64,000 bases of DNA. It comes from Urechis unicinctus. Lineage: Eukaryota > Annelida > Polychaeta > Xenopneusta > Urechidae. The DNA lies in contig CM067344.1 in assembly GCA_034190875.2 (NCBI GenBank), forward strand, positions 28,671,877-28,735,876, written 5' to 3'. The notes below the pieces were generated by a model, which was not told the origin of the DNA, searched no databases, and saw nothing but the letters and a program-made list of their open reading frames with translations. The position numbers and the translations under genes are program-made. This document shows positions 24,701-44,499 of this stretch, piece after piece (the first letter of the stretch is position 1; every line of letters starts with the position of its first letter).

Positions 24701-27598
24701 TATCAGTGTCACGGTGATCCTCAATGCGTGCATTGGAGTTATCGGTGTCACGATGATCCTCAATGCAATGCATCTTTATCAGCCGTTATAACATTTTACA
24801 CGTTCACCAAAGAATACTCGACTGTGAATCTTTTGTGCAAGTACACATTAGTATTATCATACTGAACTCACGCTTCCATGGTGCCATCAGACAAGCTGCT
24901 TCTCTGTATGCGATGGTTTCATGGTGGTTGAAATAGCCCAACAAATCCAGTAACCGGTTCGACATTCTTGAGAAGGCCCCAAACAGATGGAGGGCTTCGG
25001 GGATTGACTGCTGTGATTGCAGACAAACGGCTGAAGTTAGAGTCGCCGAGGAAGTTTTTCGATGCCAGTTCTTGTAAGAGGTCTGGTGTGGCTTGCACTA
25101 ACCCCGCCAAGGTTTTGGCGTGGTAAGATATGTTGACCGTAATGAAGCGAATGTTCTTACCTGTTCGGCTGCTTCTTCGTGTACAGGTAGCGGGTCTTTA
25201 CATCAGACGTGAAATGTCAAGATATATCAAATCCTTATTAAATTCATATCTAATATAGTGAAAAAATACAACAATCGACACGATGTTTGCCTATACATAT
25301 AATCTGCCATATAATTTGAACCGTTTGATAGTATTTTCGTTTAAATATTTTTATGGCTAAACGTGAACTCCATGGGATTGAATGAATTTTCAACAAAAGT
25401 TGTTTCTATACATTCGAAAAGAACTAGGTATCTTGTCAGCATACTTCTTTTATTGTGGGTTTAAATATCCTGTCGAATCATTCGCTGCTTAACTTCTACG
25501 AAGCTGTCATTTGCTGCTTAATAAGCTCAGGTAATTGTTTGGCAAGATATGACAAATGTTAAATTGCTAGCATATTTGAATGTAATTTGAAGCAGGCTGT
25601 GATTTTGAAATAACTTACTTGGTATTCCTGGAACAAAGTAAAATTTGGCGTTTAGGTTGTCGTTAACTGAGCATTGATATCCTCCAAATAATCCCCCTGA
25701 ACCTGATACTTCTTTTGTTATCTGTAACAATACAACACATACCATTTAACATTTCCAAATGAAAATAATCATTTTAATGTGTACATACGTGCCTCACTGA
25801 CAATGCATGAATATGTTCAAACGCTTTGCAAGCGCAACAGTGAACAACAAACAGTATTACCATGAAAACTTTTAACTCTACATATATTAAAGAGCTTCAC
25901 ATATATCCGACGAACGCTAGGAATGAATTCACATCACCCAGGGCAAATAGCTTCGAATTACCATAGTCGCCATCTCCAGAATATCCTTCTTATATGCATG
26001 TTCCATCATAATTCGTGTCAATGTTTGTTCAAATGCCTGTCTGGTACCTTTAAGCATTTCTGAAATTATTTAATGGAACGTTAAACAAGAGATAATAATC
26101 GAAAAATATTCATTTGTAGATGATTTATCTACTTTAATATACTAGAAGAGACGATCGGAGAAGTTCATTTCCACATAACGTACCATTTTGCCCAAACACC
26201 TCTTCATACATTTCCGGTTGTGTTGTGGAAAGTAAGTCAAGAACTGTCTCTGAGTGTCAGGACTGGCATCGATCAGAATGTTGAGTAGAGTTTTAGGGAC
26301 ACTTAGAGAAAGCTGTTGCGCTAGTTGAATCCCAGTTTTCGAGTCCAGAAGATTATCATATTTCATCATTTCAATAATAGTATTGACGTCAAGGTTGTTA
26401 CGCAGTCGAGCTGTACAAGGATCAATTTGTGCAGAAAACTCCTTTCTGAACAACGCCTCATCGCCTGGACATAAATATTTGAACTTGATCTTGATGCAAC
26501 TACATTTAGCCACGTGACTTATGTAAAACTGTGCATTTGTTACTTACAGGGGACATGGACCCATTCGAAAATGAAGAAGTCTTCAGCAACGATTAGACTG
26601 GGTGTCGACGATGCTTCTCTCTGGTATTGTGCTAAGAGATACAAGTGGTAAAGGATACTGTACAAAATTACAAAGACCAAATGATCGCATTAAAATGATG
26701 GCAGAATGAATACCAGATAAACGTACCGTCTATAGAGCTTTCTATAATGAAAATTTTTGGTTTTGAGCACAGTTCCGGACAACTTGAAGGTGAAAACAAA
26801 TCTATGACATCGCTGATTTTGAATTTCGGATTTGTTTGCTCCAAGTAAACGACCAGGCAGATGTCTTTCATTTGTTATTCTTCTTCTTGTTTCTTTGATG
26901 ATCATTAAAGGTTCCTGCATTTTACATGATTATCACTTTGATTGTATATGTTAAGGATAACAAAAATCAGTCAATGAATACAACATAATATTCCATGCTA
27001 ATCAATAAAAAAATTGCCCTTTTATTTATCTTTTTCTTACATATGTTATATCGTTATGTCTTGTCACTCAGTATATTGAGATAACTGCCTTTGCCTATAA
27101 GTGTAAGACAATTCACCATTTGTTCATCAAGTGTGGCTTCCGTCACGTCAAGGTGTAAACCGCGGAGGGTTTGTTTCAGACCCTCTCCCTCAACATGGTG
27201 TATCTTGGACGAAATGCGTCTTAAAATCAAACCCTGACCACGATAAGTCAAAAGCTCTTCGGGATGACTCTGGAAAGTCAATACACCATATAAAGCAAAG
27301 TTTAAGCATGCAAAAAGCCAGCCGTCCAGGGAATGCACATATAGACACACAGACAGACACAGTACCATACACACACACATATATATATACACACACAGCA
27401 ACATACATACTCGTTACAATCATGTGGATTCGAATAAATCTATATTGATGATTGAATATTAATTAAGTAAACTCTTAATGTTCATACATTAGTAAACAAA
27501 AGTAACGAGACTGGCTTACTCACATTATATTGTGACAAGATGTCCGGGCGGGATTCACATGAGACATTGTTCATTTTCGATCCACCCAGACCAGCCAT
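21648..27598 (-). CDS. Caspase-like / CARD / ankyrin-repeat protein, about 14 exons, partly frameshifted
   Basis: Gene model read by hand on the minus strand. Proposed exons: 27,598-27,524; 27,269-27,068; 26,864-26,727; 26,631-26,548; 26,464-26,184; 26,059-25,962; 25,721-25,619; 25,195-25,161; 25,097-24,872; about 24,672-22,900; 22,733-22,311; 22,203-22,132; 22,036-21,931; 21,742-21,648 (stop TAA). Most introns have GTAAGT/GTACGT/GTGAGT donors and AG acceptors, and phases agree for exons 1-5, 6-9 and 10-14. Order: pseudo-caspase, CARD-like fold, unrecognised middle, about six ankyrin repeats, short C-terminal tail. The family link suggests a scaffold in apoptosis or innate-immune signalling; that is inference. 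Oddities: phases do not match at exons 5/6 and 9/10, the large exon has several frameshifts, and a TAA lies in frame at 23,074-23,076. It is either a decaying gene or carries assembly indels. Confidence 0.75.
21931..22733 (-). CDS. Ankyrin-repeat exons 11-13
   Basis: Exon 11 (22,733-22,311, 141 codons) has a charged linker with a [16 protein letters not shown] stretch, then [39 protein letters not shown] and KTPVQ. Exon 12 (22,203-22,132) completes the last repeat ([14 protein letters not shown]). Exon 13 (22,036-21,931) starts a helical tail ([19 protein letters not shown]). All joints are phase-consistent with good donors (GTCGTG, GTACGT, GTAAGT). This is the best preserved part of the gene. 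Ankyrin arrays bind protein partners; no partner can be named. Confidence 0.8.
22900..24672 (-). pseudogene. Large exon 10 with frameshifts; carries the first ankyrin repeats
   Basis: Open protein-like sequence passes through three frames: 24,666 to about 24,405; about 24,405 to 24,210; about 24,210 to 23,950; about 23,990 to 23,760; then 23,754-23,077. Ankyrin repeats begin about 23,880 ([20 protein letters not shown]), then [41 protein letters not shown] and [15 protein letters not shown] in frame at 23,074-23,076 is followed by 57 more open codons ending AWFGK at donor GTAAGT (22,899-22,894). A short intron could replace one shift (CAG|GTTAAA to TCCAG, about 23,765 to 23,686). The 5' third is not recognised. 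Confidence 0.55.
24690..24775. repeat. Short direct repeat, about 39-bp unit, in an intron
   Basis: Two copies of a TATC-GTGTCACG-TGATCCTCAATGC unit lie just upstream (minus strand) of the large exon, starting about 24,699 and 24,738. Confidence 0.7.
24872..26059 (-). CDS. Middle exons 6-9, no recognised domain
   Basis: Four exons whose phases agree with each other: 26,059-25,962 ([20 protein letters not shown], helical); 25,721-25,619 (Gly-rich, then [13 protein letters not shown]); 25,195-25,161 ([11 protein letters not shown]); 25,097-24,872 (75 open codons ending near [11 protein letters not shown]). The intron between the last two is only about 63 bases. In the last exon a second frame is also open and protein-like ([14 protein letters not shown]), so a frameshift there is possible. 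Exon 6 does not match the phase of exon 5. Confidence 0.5.
26184..26464 (-). CDS. CARD-like death-fold exon (exon 5)
   Basis: About 93 codons, acceptor TTTATGTCCAG, donor GTACGT. The pattern is typical of CARD helices: [29 protein letters not shown], then [20 protein letters not shown], with the Ldv / Lld / Ld-x2-p-x4-F-L spacing of the family. It follows directly on the truncated p10-like exon in phase 1. This is the reverse of the usual CARD-then-caspase order. A related death fold (DED or DD) cannot be excluded by eye. Confidence 0.6.
26548..27269 (-). CDS. Caspase-like domain (exons 2-4), catalytic residues apparently lost
   Basis: Exon 2 reads RGQGLIL ... [20 protein letters not shown], matching the start of caspase p20 (RG-x-alII, then D-x-L-x3-l-x2-LgF-V, then LT-x2-M). 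Exon 3 reads [21 protein letters not shown] and [19 protein letters not shown], matching the p20 core around the catalytic His and the KPK-x-FIIQACRG strand. At the His-Gly position I read Thr-Asn, and at QAC I read ESS, so neither catalytic residue is visible. Exon 4 reads [16 protein letters not shown], like the beginning of p10 (ADFL-x2-Y-x3-PG), and p10 is cut short. The three exons join in phase 1. The exon 2 donor and exon 3 acceptor are weak, so that joint is the least certain. Known inactive caspase homologues act as regulators or scaffolds; such a role here is inference. Confidence 0.65.
27524..27598 (-). CDS. First coding exon of the caspase/CARD/ankyrin gene
   Basis: ATG at 27,598-27,596 in good context (CAGCCATGG), 25 codons beginning [12 protein letters not shown], then donor GTGAGT at 27,523-27,518. 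It ends in phase 0 and joins the next exon (acceptor TTTCCAG, exon from 27,269) without a frame break. Chosen as the start because the frame matches and a (TA)n tract begins only about 40 bases upstream. Confidence 0.65.
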
Positions 27599-27636
27599 GG
27601 CTGATATAGAGGACATCCAGTTGCATTAACCACAGG

Positions 27637-28088
<452 letters not shown>

Positions 28089-28490
28089 AGTGTACATTTG
28101 GTGATTTTCGTCCTAGTGGGCTTACCATATTGTGTTCTCAAAGAGAGGCTTGCCTCTTTATTCATGCATTGATACAGTTTTTACTCCACCGTTTCATATA
28201 ATGTGTCTGATTTATGATTCCGATGTTTCGTTGCATGTATTATGTTATATATTGCATGTGAACGTTATATTTAGTTAATTAATTAGTTTATGTATCTTTT
28301 GTTGAGTCACGTGACCCTCCCGTATTATATACTCTGGGGCATTGGCGCGAAAGCCCAGATCGAGGTGGCTGTTTTGTTGTTGTCGAGTGACTCTGTTGTG
28401 CCGGAGTCAGATTTAGCTGGACTATTTTCACTCGAATCGTTGGCGAGTTCCATTTGAGGGACTTATTGTTGTATTTACCTGTTCCTCTTA
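28089..28490 (+). promoter_or_regulatory. LTR-like or 5' leader region of a Ty3-type element
   Basis: Lies upstream of the gag fragment. It has a GTCACGTGAC palindrome at 28,306-28,315, a TATA-like ATTATATACT at about 28,324, and then 150 bases of leader; TTGGCG-type candidate primer-binding sites occur near 28,440 and 28,492. No matching 3' LTR was found in the window, so LTR borders are not proven. Confidence 0.35.
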
Positions 28491-29272
<782 letters not shown>

Positions 29273-29450
29273 TAACTCTGAAAAATGCTTGTCCAGTCGG
29301 GCAAGTCCTATATATCTGAAAAACCTACTTTATAGTATGAAAATATGACTAACGCGGAATTTATATCGCCGATCACGCGCTGAGTTGATGAGTCTCGCAA
29401 CGCTTAGTAAGACCTTGAGCTAGCATGGGTTTTCTTTGTATATATATATA

Positions 29451-29490
<40 letters not shown>

Positions 29491-29999
29491 GAAAACTACA
29501 CAGTTGGCACGGCAGATACTCACAAGTTTGATGTTCGTTGTCTTCTCTGGGAGGTATCTCTACCGCTTTCTGTCTATATATACCCGAGCAAGATATTGAT
29601 CGTGGTTAACTGGTTAAACTACGTTTTACTCATTTACAAACAAGCATATCTAACCAGTCTGATTCTGCGAAGCTTATCTCGGTCGTAATCCCTCTCTCCT
29701 CATATCTCGCTCAGATCAGTTCAGAATCTCTCCTCTCAGATAGGGATCGGGTCTCGTCTATACCCAGGCCAACTCTCTAAGATAATACCCATCACGAGTT
29801 GACCCTTACTCCCTATATATCAACCTGCTAACATATATATACATCTTTATACGCCTCGGCTATCACACAGGCTAGATATGTTAGCGTAGCAAAGAGTTTA
29901 CAGCTACGCTAAGATCGCTCACCCAGGCCGCCGGAGGAAATATGTGAATACGCCACCTGTAAACCGAAGCGTTTTGTCATTAGCGCCTCTTAAAGGTGC
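29273..29999. other. Unassigned stretch with a small (TA)n tract
   Basis: (TA)n lies at about 29,439-29,486. The remainder is unique-looking DNA with TCTC-rich stretches at 29,690-29,760 and no recognised gene. It may be the rear of the gag-bearing element or an older insertion; I see no homologue in the window. Confidence 0.4.
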
Positions 30000-30284
30000 A
30001 TTCTTTTTTAAAAAAATGACATTCTGGTTTTTTTTTTGCTCCATTTAATAGAACAACTCTTTTGGAACCCACATAAACCATTTTGCCGACTGGTTCAAAA
30101 CTATATCGTCGATTACACCGTACCTAAATCTGTCGGTCACACCCATGTTTACAAACGAGCATATGTCGATGGGAAAATGACGCATGCGTATTGGAGGGTC
30201 ATTTGTTTACAACACATAGTCGTGACGTCACGCGCAGCGCAGATTTGACAGAAGGTGAAAACGCAAGCAGCCAAAATGGTGAGT
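30000..30284 (+). promoter_or_regulatory. Promoter-like CpG-rich region and orphan first exon (ATG followed by donor)
   Basis: A perfect CRE palindrome CGTGACGTCACG lies at 30,221-30,232. GCATGCG and a reverse CCAAT (ATTGG) lie 30-45 bases before it. A short leader then ends in CCAAAATG with the ATG at 30,276-30,278, followed at once by a consensus donor GTGAGT (30,279-30,284). A first exon ending right after the start codon is common in housekeeping genes such as ribosomal-protein genes; identity cannot be told. Copy B resumes at about 30,936 and no next exon is evident, so the rest is missing or lies outside the window. Confidence 0.45.
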
Positions 30285-30935
30285 CTTTTGATTCCTACAT
30301 TTCTTGTATGACTCTTCTTTGATTGGAGTTGTCGAATGTTATACCAATAAAAGAACCCACCCTAATATAGTGAACACTCTCGGTACAATAGATTACGTAA
30401 ATTTAACAATAAATAGCGTTACACCTGCTAACAAACCCTGAGGTTGACGTCCTATATATTTATATTACCGTTCGACCGGAGCTAACCCTGAGGCTGCGCA
30501 TGTTCAAGCGTAATAAAATCGATATTCTTGACTAGGAGTTAGTGGTGGTATGTATCATCGTATGGGTTTGGACAAGGGACAGTAGACGAGTGTGGAGGTT
30601 TTGGTTCTGATTTAGGTTATTTTAAGTTTGTTGCAACCCACTTTAGTAAGACAATTATAGGCACACAATCTAAACCATGCGTATAAGTCTGGTGTTGTTG
30701 AAGCCTTGGATAGCTGGAATAAATTTGGTGAAATTTAGTGACAGAGATGACCTTTGTATTATTTACAAATTGTTTTTGGCTGACTTTTGCAGGCTGAAAC
30801 ACTGTAACGTTATTGATTGTATTATTCTTGTCATGTTCATTCATTAATTAAATTGAACCAACCCACTCTAAAGTTTAAAGGGTATTTTATTGAATTGGAA
30901 TATTATCTGGGTGATTTAGGTTGATGATTGACTTT
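30285..30935. other. Presumed intron or intergenic sequence
   Basis: Follows the donor at 30,279. No coding signal or repeat recognised up to the point where copy B homology resumes. Confidence 0.4.
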
Positions 30936-33185
30936 TTTAATTGAAACGTTGCATATTCTTGTTTTAAATAGATTATACTGGAGATCATACTTCTTGTGCC
31001 CGAGAAGTATTGCGACAAGAATAAATCATCAATGGCGGTGTATTTGCAGGAACTCATTTAAGAATAGCGAATTCATCTATTCTTCAAGAATACATGAAAG
31101 TAATCAGTGCAAATGTCGATGACCATCATAAACATAATGCGCGTCCAAAATGAGAGGAAGATATCGATCTGAAGAAGGATATATTAAAATCTTTTCCATC
31201 GTAATCTAATCAAACGACATTTATTTATCGATTCCATTTGATGCGTGCAAGCGTGATTACTTATGCTGCCAGGATATATCCTGGCCATAGAATTCTATTA
31301 ATCGCAGCCGGATTTGGTTTGTCGGGTTTGCTATGTAATATTATTCATTTTCAGTTGAGGCATGGGAATGTATGCTGCTCTCTACTACTGATTCAACTTG
31401 AGGTTGATGATGATATTAATACACGATCGCAATGTAATGGTAATGGTAAAATTGGGGTCGGGTGCATCCTCTTTTCGGAAATGGGACTGCTATTTAACCT
31501 AATCATCTTAGTCAGGGGAAGCTAGTCACGGTTCCACAACTGGGTGGGCGATGCAGTTTATCACTACGCCACGGGAATAGGCTTCACGATCATAAAACAA
31601 GCAGAACAGCGCAATGCGATATTACATGGATGCAAAATTCAGCCATCCTTTGTCTTATTTGCATAGATTCTGTCATTAAAAACGTCATGTCGTTATTTAT
31701 GATAACAAGGGTTTCTCATGTTATTTTATCGGCACTGAGAAGCGATTATCTTGATTAAAATGAAGTCAGATATTATCGCATAATATTGTCAATACCGTTC
31801 ATATTATACATCTACATGTATGTTTGAGAATTCCATCAGCATAAAAGCACCCAGTCTATAAACAACATAGGATCTTTTCTGTCGTATGTGGAATGTCGCA
31901 GCAACAAATATTAGGTTAGCTGCTAGGCCATAAAACACAAATTTGTGTCCCAAGCTTGATTGCACACAAAACGAAATGGCTGAAAGTCATGCATGTCACA
32001 TTAGTGACTAATGCAGATTGAATTATTTAATATGATTGATTCATTTGTCATTTATTATTAATTGAGGCAGTGCATCACTCTTTAAGCCAGACACGGTTGG
32101 CTCAAGCTAACATCGATGCCTTGCCGATGTGCATAGATGATTGCAAAACGCATGTATATATTGTAATAATGAATAGGAAGGCAATATTGTTTGACACGTA
32201 GAATGATAACAAAAAGCTAACATTTACATTCCGAATACGCATATAATGGAAGGCAATGTCAACGGCATGGAAAAAATACTGATGCTCCATCAGTTCTGAA
32301 TTTTGCAGAAGCGTTATGGCAGAAAACGATAGCCTCAGAATATTTGGTTCACTATTGTTGTCATATATGAGCTGGTTAAAATGTGTCATTGCTCAACCCT
32401 TACACGAAAAGAACAATGGCCTATTGAGATGGCGTTCGATCGGCACAATATATCGGAACTATGCATGAGATATTGATAAAAGAGAGCATAGAATCGTAAC
32501 GTACAGAAACCCCGCTACTTGGTCGATATTTTTCTACTTGATATAATACAGAACTCGACGTTGTCCGCAATGGACTAACGACATACGATTACAAAATAAA
32601 TCGTAGTGTTGCTCATTATCGCGAATAATGTAAGCCATGGTCCGTGGCTTACTTTTGCAGTTTGATGGAGCCGCTATTGCGAAACGAGGTTGTTTGTGCT
32701 CTGAAATGAAACGCGTGCACTGTTTTATATTGTTGGATTGACCATCAAGGAATACAATATATCTATAGGGCGTGTTTGAGCAGAGCATCAATGTCTGGAA
32801 TTGGTGGTTTAGAATCATTCGTAGAAGGCCAAGCAAAAGATCCCTCAGTTTTAAAACTCGGTCATCATAGCTGGAGTAACCTAGCAAAACATTTTACCGC
32901 CAAATAAATATTTTAAGGCATTTGAAAGAATTCATCGAGGTCCTGGTCTCACAGTGATTCATGTCGCGCTTCTATGACACACACCAAAAGGAAAACTAAA
33001 TGAACATCAAACTCTTTGAGTCAGTATGTTTTTCATAACAATGAAGTAGTTGAGTAAAGATTTGACAAAGAGTTTTTTTACGATTCACTGAAATAGTGAC
33101 GGCTGGCTGTATCGACAATTACTCAGCGCCAACACGTTCGTTATATAGCTAGCATATCACTGGCGTTTTATCTCTCCAACATATG
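30936..33185 (+). repeat. Higher-order repeat, copy B, second part
   Basis: Matches A 1,795-3,020 and C 45,770-46,963 plus 50,578-51,515. Includes about 1.2 kb (31,905-33,090) that copy A lacks but C keeps. Holds the uninterrupted TTA target (31,916-31,918) of the transposon found in copy C. Homology ends at the TCTCCAACATAT block near 33,185. Confidence 0.9.
31438..31590 (-). mobile_element. Partly deleted SINE-like element in copy B
   Basis: Same position in the unit as the elements at 2,269 and 46,301. It keeps the GTCGGGTGCATCC block and a worn tRNA-like head, and lacks the GGTTTAACGTC half. Confidence 0.5.
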
Positions 33186-33510
33186 CAGTCGGGTGAACGG
33201 ATGTCGAACGATTTTGAAGGGGGCGTCGACATATCATGTTTTGGCTGAGAACATGATAGCCAGCTGGTGCGGTGAGGCGAAGAGCAAGAGCCTCTTGTCA
33301 TCAACGCTGCATATCTTTCAGGAAACAATCGGTGGGGGCTTGCTCTTTTGCAAGCTAAACACAAGAACAAATACAGTATAAGCGAACATAATTTGAACCA
33401 ACTGCCTATAGTATCGGGCAACAATGACAATCACTGTGTACACTTAGTATTATACGCAGTTTTACTAAACATTCACTACTCCTGGTACATAGTTATCTAA
33501 CATATTGTAC

Positions 33511-34117
33511 CTCGAACATGAGATCCGTAGGATCCTTTGGGCGTGTGGCCTGTCGGGTGCGGTTAACCATCCTCTTGAGGTTGGCAGGATTTGGTAGTTT
33601 ATGTGCATTTTTGGGCAGACGCAGGAGAACTTCATCCACTAGGGCCATGGCCGTTCGGAATGGTTTATAGGACGCCTTGTCTTTGACATGGGCACTTGAC
33701 CTCTATTCCTGGGTCGGTGGGATGGATGTGGTCGCGAACTCCCCGGACGAAGGAGCCATCCATCAGCGATACGCCCGCGTAGCATCGTTGGTTCCTGTTG
33801 CGGACACTGCAAATCCACTGGCTTGTAGTAGGGCCCTCCTTTTTCAGGCAATACGCGTAGCCTAAGCTATCCACCAGTTTAAACTACCCTCTTCGGCTGT
33901 CTTTCTCGAGTATCTTGTAAGAAACTGGGGTGGGGTCGGCGATCAGAGTTGGTAAAGTTTCGTCCTCAGCGGATTCCTCAGCAGGGCGGTTGGGGGCACT
34001 GAATGACGGTAAAGTGACGGAGAAGGATAGGTCATCAACCGTTGAGCGATGAGGTACTTCCGTGACACTTACATTAAGGAAAATACAGATGAATACGCAG
34101 TGGCTATTTGAACACAA
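33511..34117 (-). pseudogene. FLYWCH zinc-finger exon, broken
   Basis: Minus strand. An acidic, Ser/Pro-rich lead ([12 protein letters not shown] ... [13 protein letters not shown]) is followed by an in-frame TAG. The FLYWCH pattern then runs GYAYCLKKEG, WICSVRNRNQRCYAG, DGSF and DHIHP (Cys-Cys-His-His ligands visible). A frame change near 33,665 leads to a tail ALVDEVLLRLP ... NPANLKRMVNRTRQATRP that I recall following FLYWCH fingers in many invertebrate proteins. The exon may end at donor GTACAA (33,510-33,505). FLYWCH fingers bind DNA and often head MULE-type transposases; no transposase core is present here. Disabled by the stop and the frameshift. Confidence 0.65.
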
Positions 34118-34127
34118 ATATACACAC

Positions 34128-34396
<269 letters not shown>

Positions 34397-34406
34397 ATAT
34401 GGGTTG

Positions 34407-34529
34407 GTTGGGGGCGCTGAATGACGGTAAAGTGACGGAGAAGGATAGGTCATCAACCGTTGAGCGATGAGGTACTTCCGTGACACTTACATTAAGGAAA
34501 ATACAGACGAATACGGTGGCTATTTGAAG
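34407..34529 (-). repeat. Second copy of the FLYWCH exon 5' part
   Basis: Nearly identical to 33,987-34,113 (about 125 bases, offset about 420), including the [12 protein letters not shown] coding block. This is a recent local duplication. Confidence 0.85.
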
Positions 34530-34530
34530 G

Positions 34531-34569
<39 letters not shown>

Positions 34570-34911
34570 TATATATATATATATATATAGATATATGGTG
34601 ATGTATAGCGATAGATATATGATATATATCTCATATATATCGGTGTGCCGCTCGGATATATCGAGCTCTATCTCTATATCTATCTAGCTTATAAATGATG
34701 GATCATTCTATTCGAGCTCTCCATCTATATCTGTCTATATCCATGCGGTATAGATATATATATCTATATCTCTATAGTCTACCATCTATCTCAGTATATC
34801 TATATATATACTCTCTCTCTCTCTCTATAGCTAAAACAGATGGCATCTCAAAGTGATCTATGGATATCTATCTATATCTCTATATATCTATCACCATAAT
34901 TATATATTTAT
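34530..34911. repeat. Microsatellite mosaic containing words of a neighbouring sequence
   Basis: TA/TATC/CT repeats interrupted at 34,643-34,880 by short words that occur in the same order at 35,073-35,276: GCCGCTCGG, TCGAGCTC, GATGGATCATT, TATTCGAGCTCT, CCATGCGGTA, AGTCTACCA, CAGTA, ACTCTCTC, AAAACAGATGGCAT, AAAGTGAT. Confidence 0.75.
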
Positions 34912-36499
34912 ATGGGTTAAGCAACCAGACTGACGTCTGGCAAACCAAACCTTAAAACTCACAATAAAACTTGCAGGTCTGATGTCAAACGCCTTTATAG
35001 TCTTGCCACGTTAGAGCCGTGGTGATGTTGAGCGAAAGATGGGTAATATTGTGACACGGTCTCAGTAGTCACGGTCAGCCGCTCGGTAACTTCGAGCTCC
35101 ACAAAAGGGTCGAGCATGGAAAAAAGATGGATCATTTTATTCGAGCTCTTTTGGTCCGGGAGGAGGGTGCCATGCGGTAAGTAGTGGAAGCAAAAGTCTA
35201 CCAACCAGGCAGTATTCACAACATGTTACTCTCTCGGCTGTCTAACAGCAAAACAGATGGCATGCAAAGTGATATGAGCGGAATCGGTTCATATATTGTT
35301 TTAAGAAGTCACCACAATACCACGTGTTGTCCTTGATATGCAGCGATTCATGTCCAGGAACAAGTTAAGATGGCGGTTCAGGTCGGGATCTGTTTTGATG
35401 TTTCATGCACAATACAGGAGCCGAATAGACAGACAATAGACGGCCAAAACAGGATTCTTGTACTGCAGTAGTTAATTGTTAAAACGGGTTCAGTCCACTC
35501 TTCTGGTTCAGTGTGACAAAACAATGTTGCAACTATCGTCGCCACGTTGTATGATAAGAAGGAACTATTGTCATTTAAAAATTGACATCAAGGCATTGAT
35601 AGCCTTTGGTGCACATTCTGATTCTATTTGTTTTAGCAGTCATCAGGTATAGACGTTCAATGCCCTGAGTCGCACCGAGGATGGCTATGTTTCTGTCGGT
35701 ATCTCTAATGTACGCGTCAATGGTGCTTTCAGTCCATTCATTGTAGGCATTCTCACCGATTCCCGCCAAAGCAGTCGATGGCAAACACATCAATATTTGT
35801 CCGCTCATCAATTATTAAGTCATTTTAAGCCTATTTGGCGCCAGAGGTAAATACAAATTGAATAGGCTACTAACCCGGCCATTGGAAATATTAGTTGTTG
35901 GTTTAATCGTGCATAGCTACATATTCAGAGGGAATCCGATCGCGCCCTAATCTCCATTCAGTGCTCCGGCGAACTCGAACACCAGTTTAGCCTTTGTCGC
36001 CCTTAACGTCATAACATTGCAGTTTGTGAATGCAATGTATATAACATACATTGAATAATAACGCCAGACAAATGAAACGTTTACGTTATCAAACAACATC
36101 AAAATATTTGTGGCCTTGCCTTACAGTCGAAACGGTTGATGCTGTCGAATCAGTAGTTACCTTTCATTTAGCTCCTTGGGTTGGTAGCCTATTCCATTTG
36201 CATATAATTCTTACAGGGCATTAAACATTACACGATTGTAAAGCTGCAAAATTGTTTCATTTTGAATATTGTTTTTTTTTTAAAAAACCTCAAGTATGGC
36301 ATTGAAAGACCAGAAATGTATGCTTGTGGATAATTCTCCTGAATCAAGTTTTATCGAAGCGTTGGTAATATTTCGAATTGTGCTGATAAGGTTATCATTT
36401 ACATAAGGTGATTTACAATAATAGTGAAACGACTTTTATGCCTCAATGAAATATGTGATAACTGCTATTACTTTACTTGAATCGTAAATGCCAGGAAAC

Positions 36500-44462
<7,963 letters not shown>

Positions 44463-44499
44463 TGTTTGTGTTGCGCTTGCCTTCAGCTTCTCATGCACT

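Noticed and set aside
26690-26920. Alternative minus-strand frame over exon 3
   Set aside because: It overlaps the caspase-like frame, lacks recognisable motifs, and does not keep phase with exon 4.
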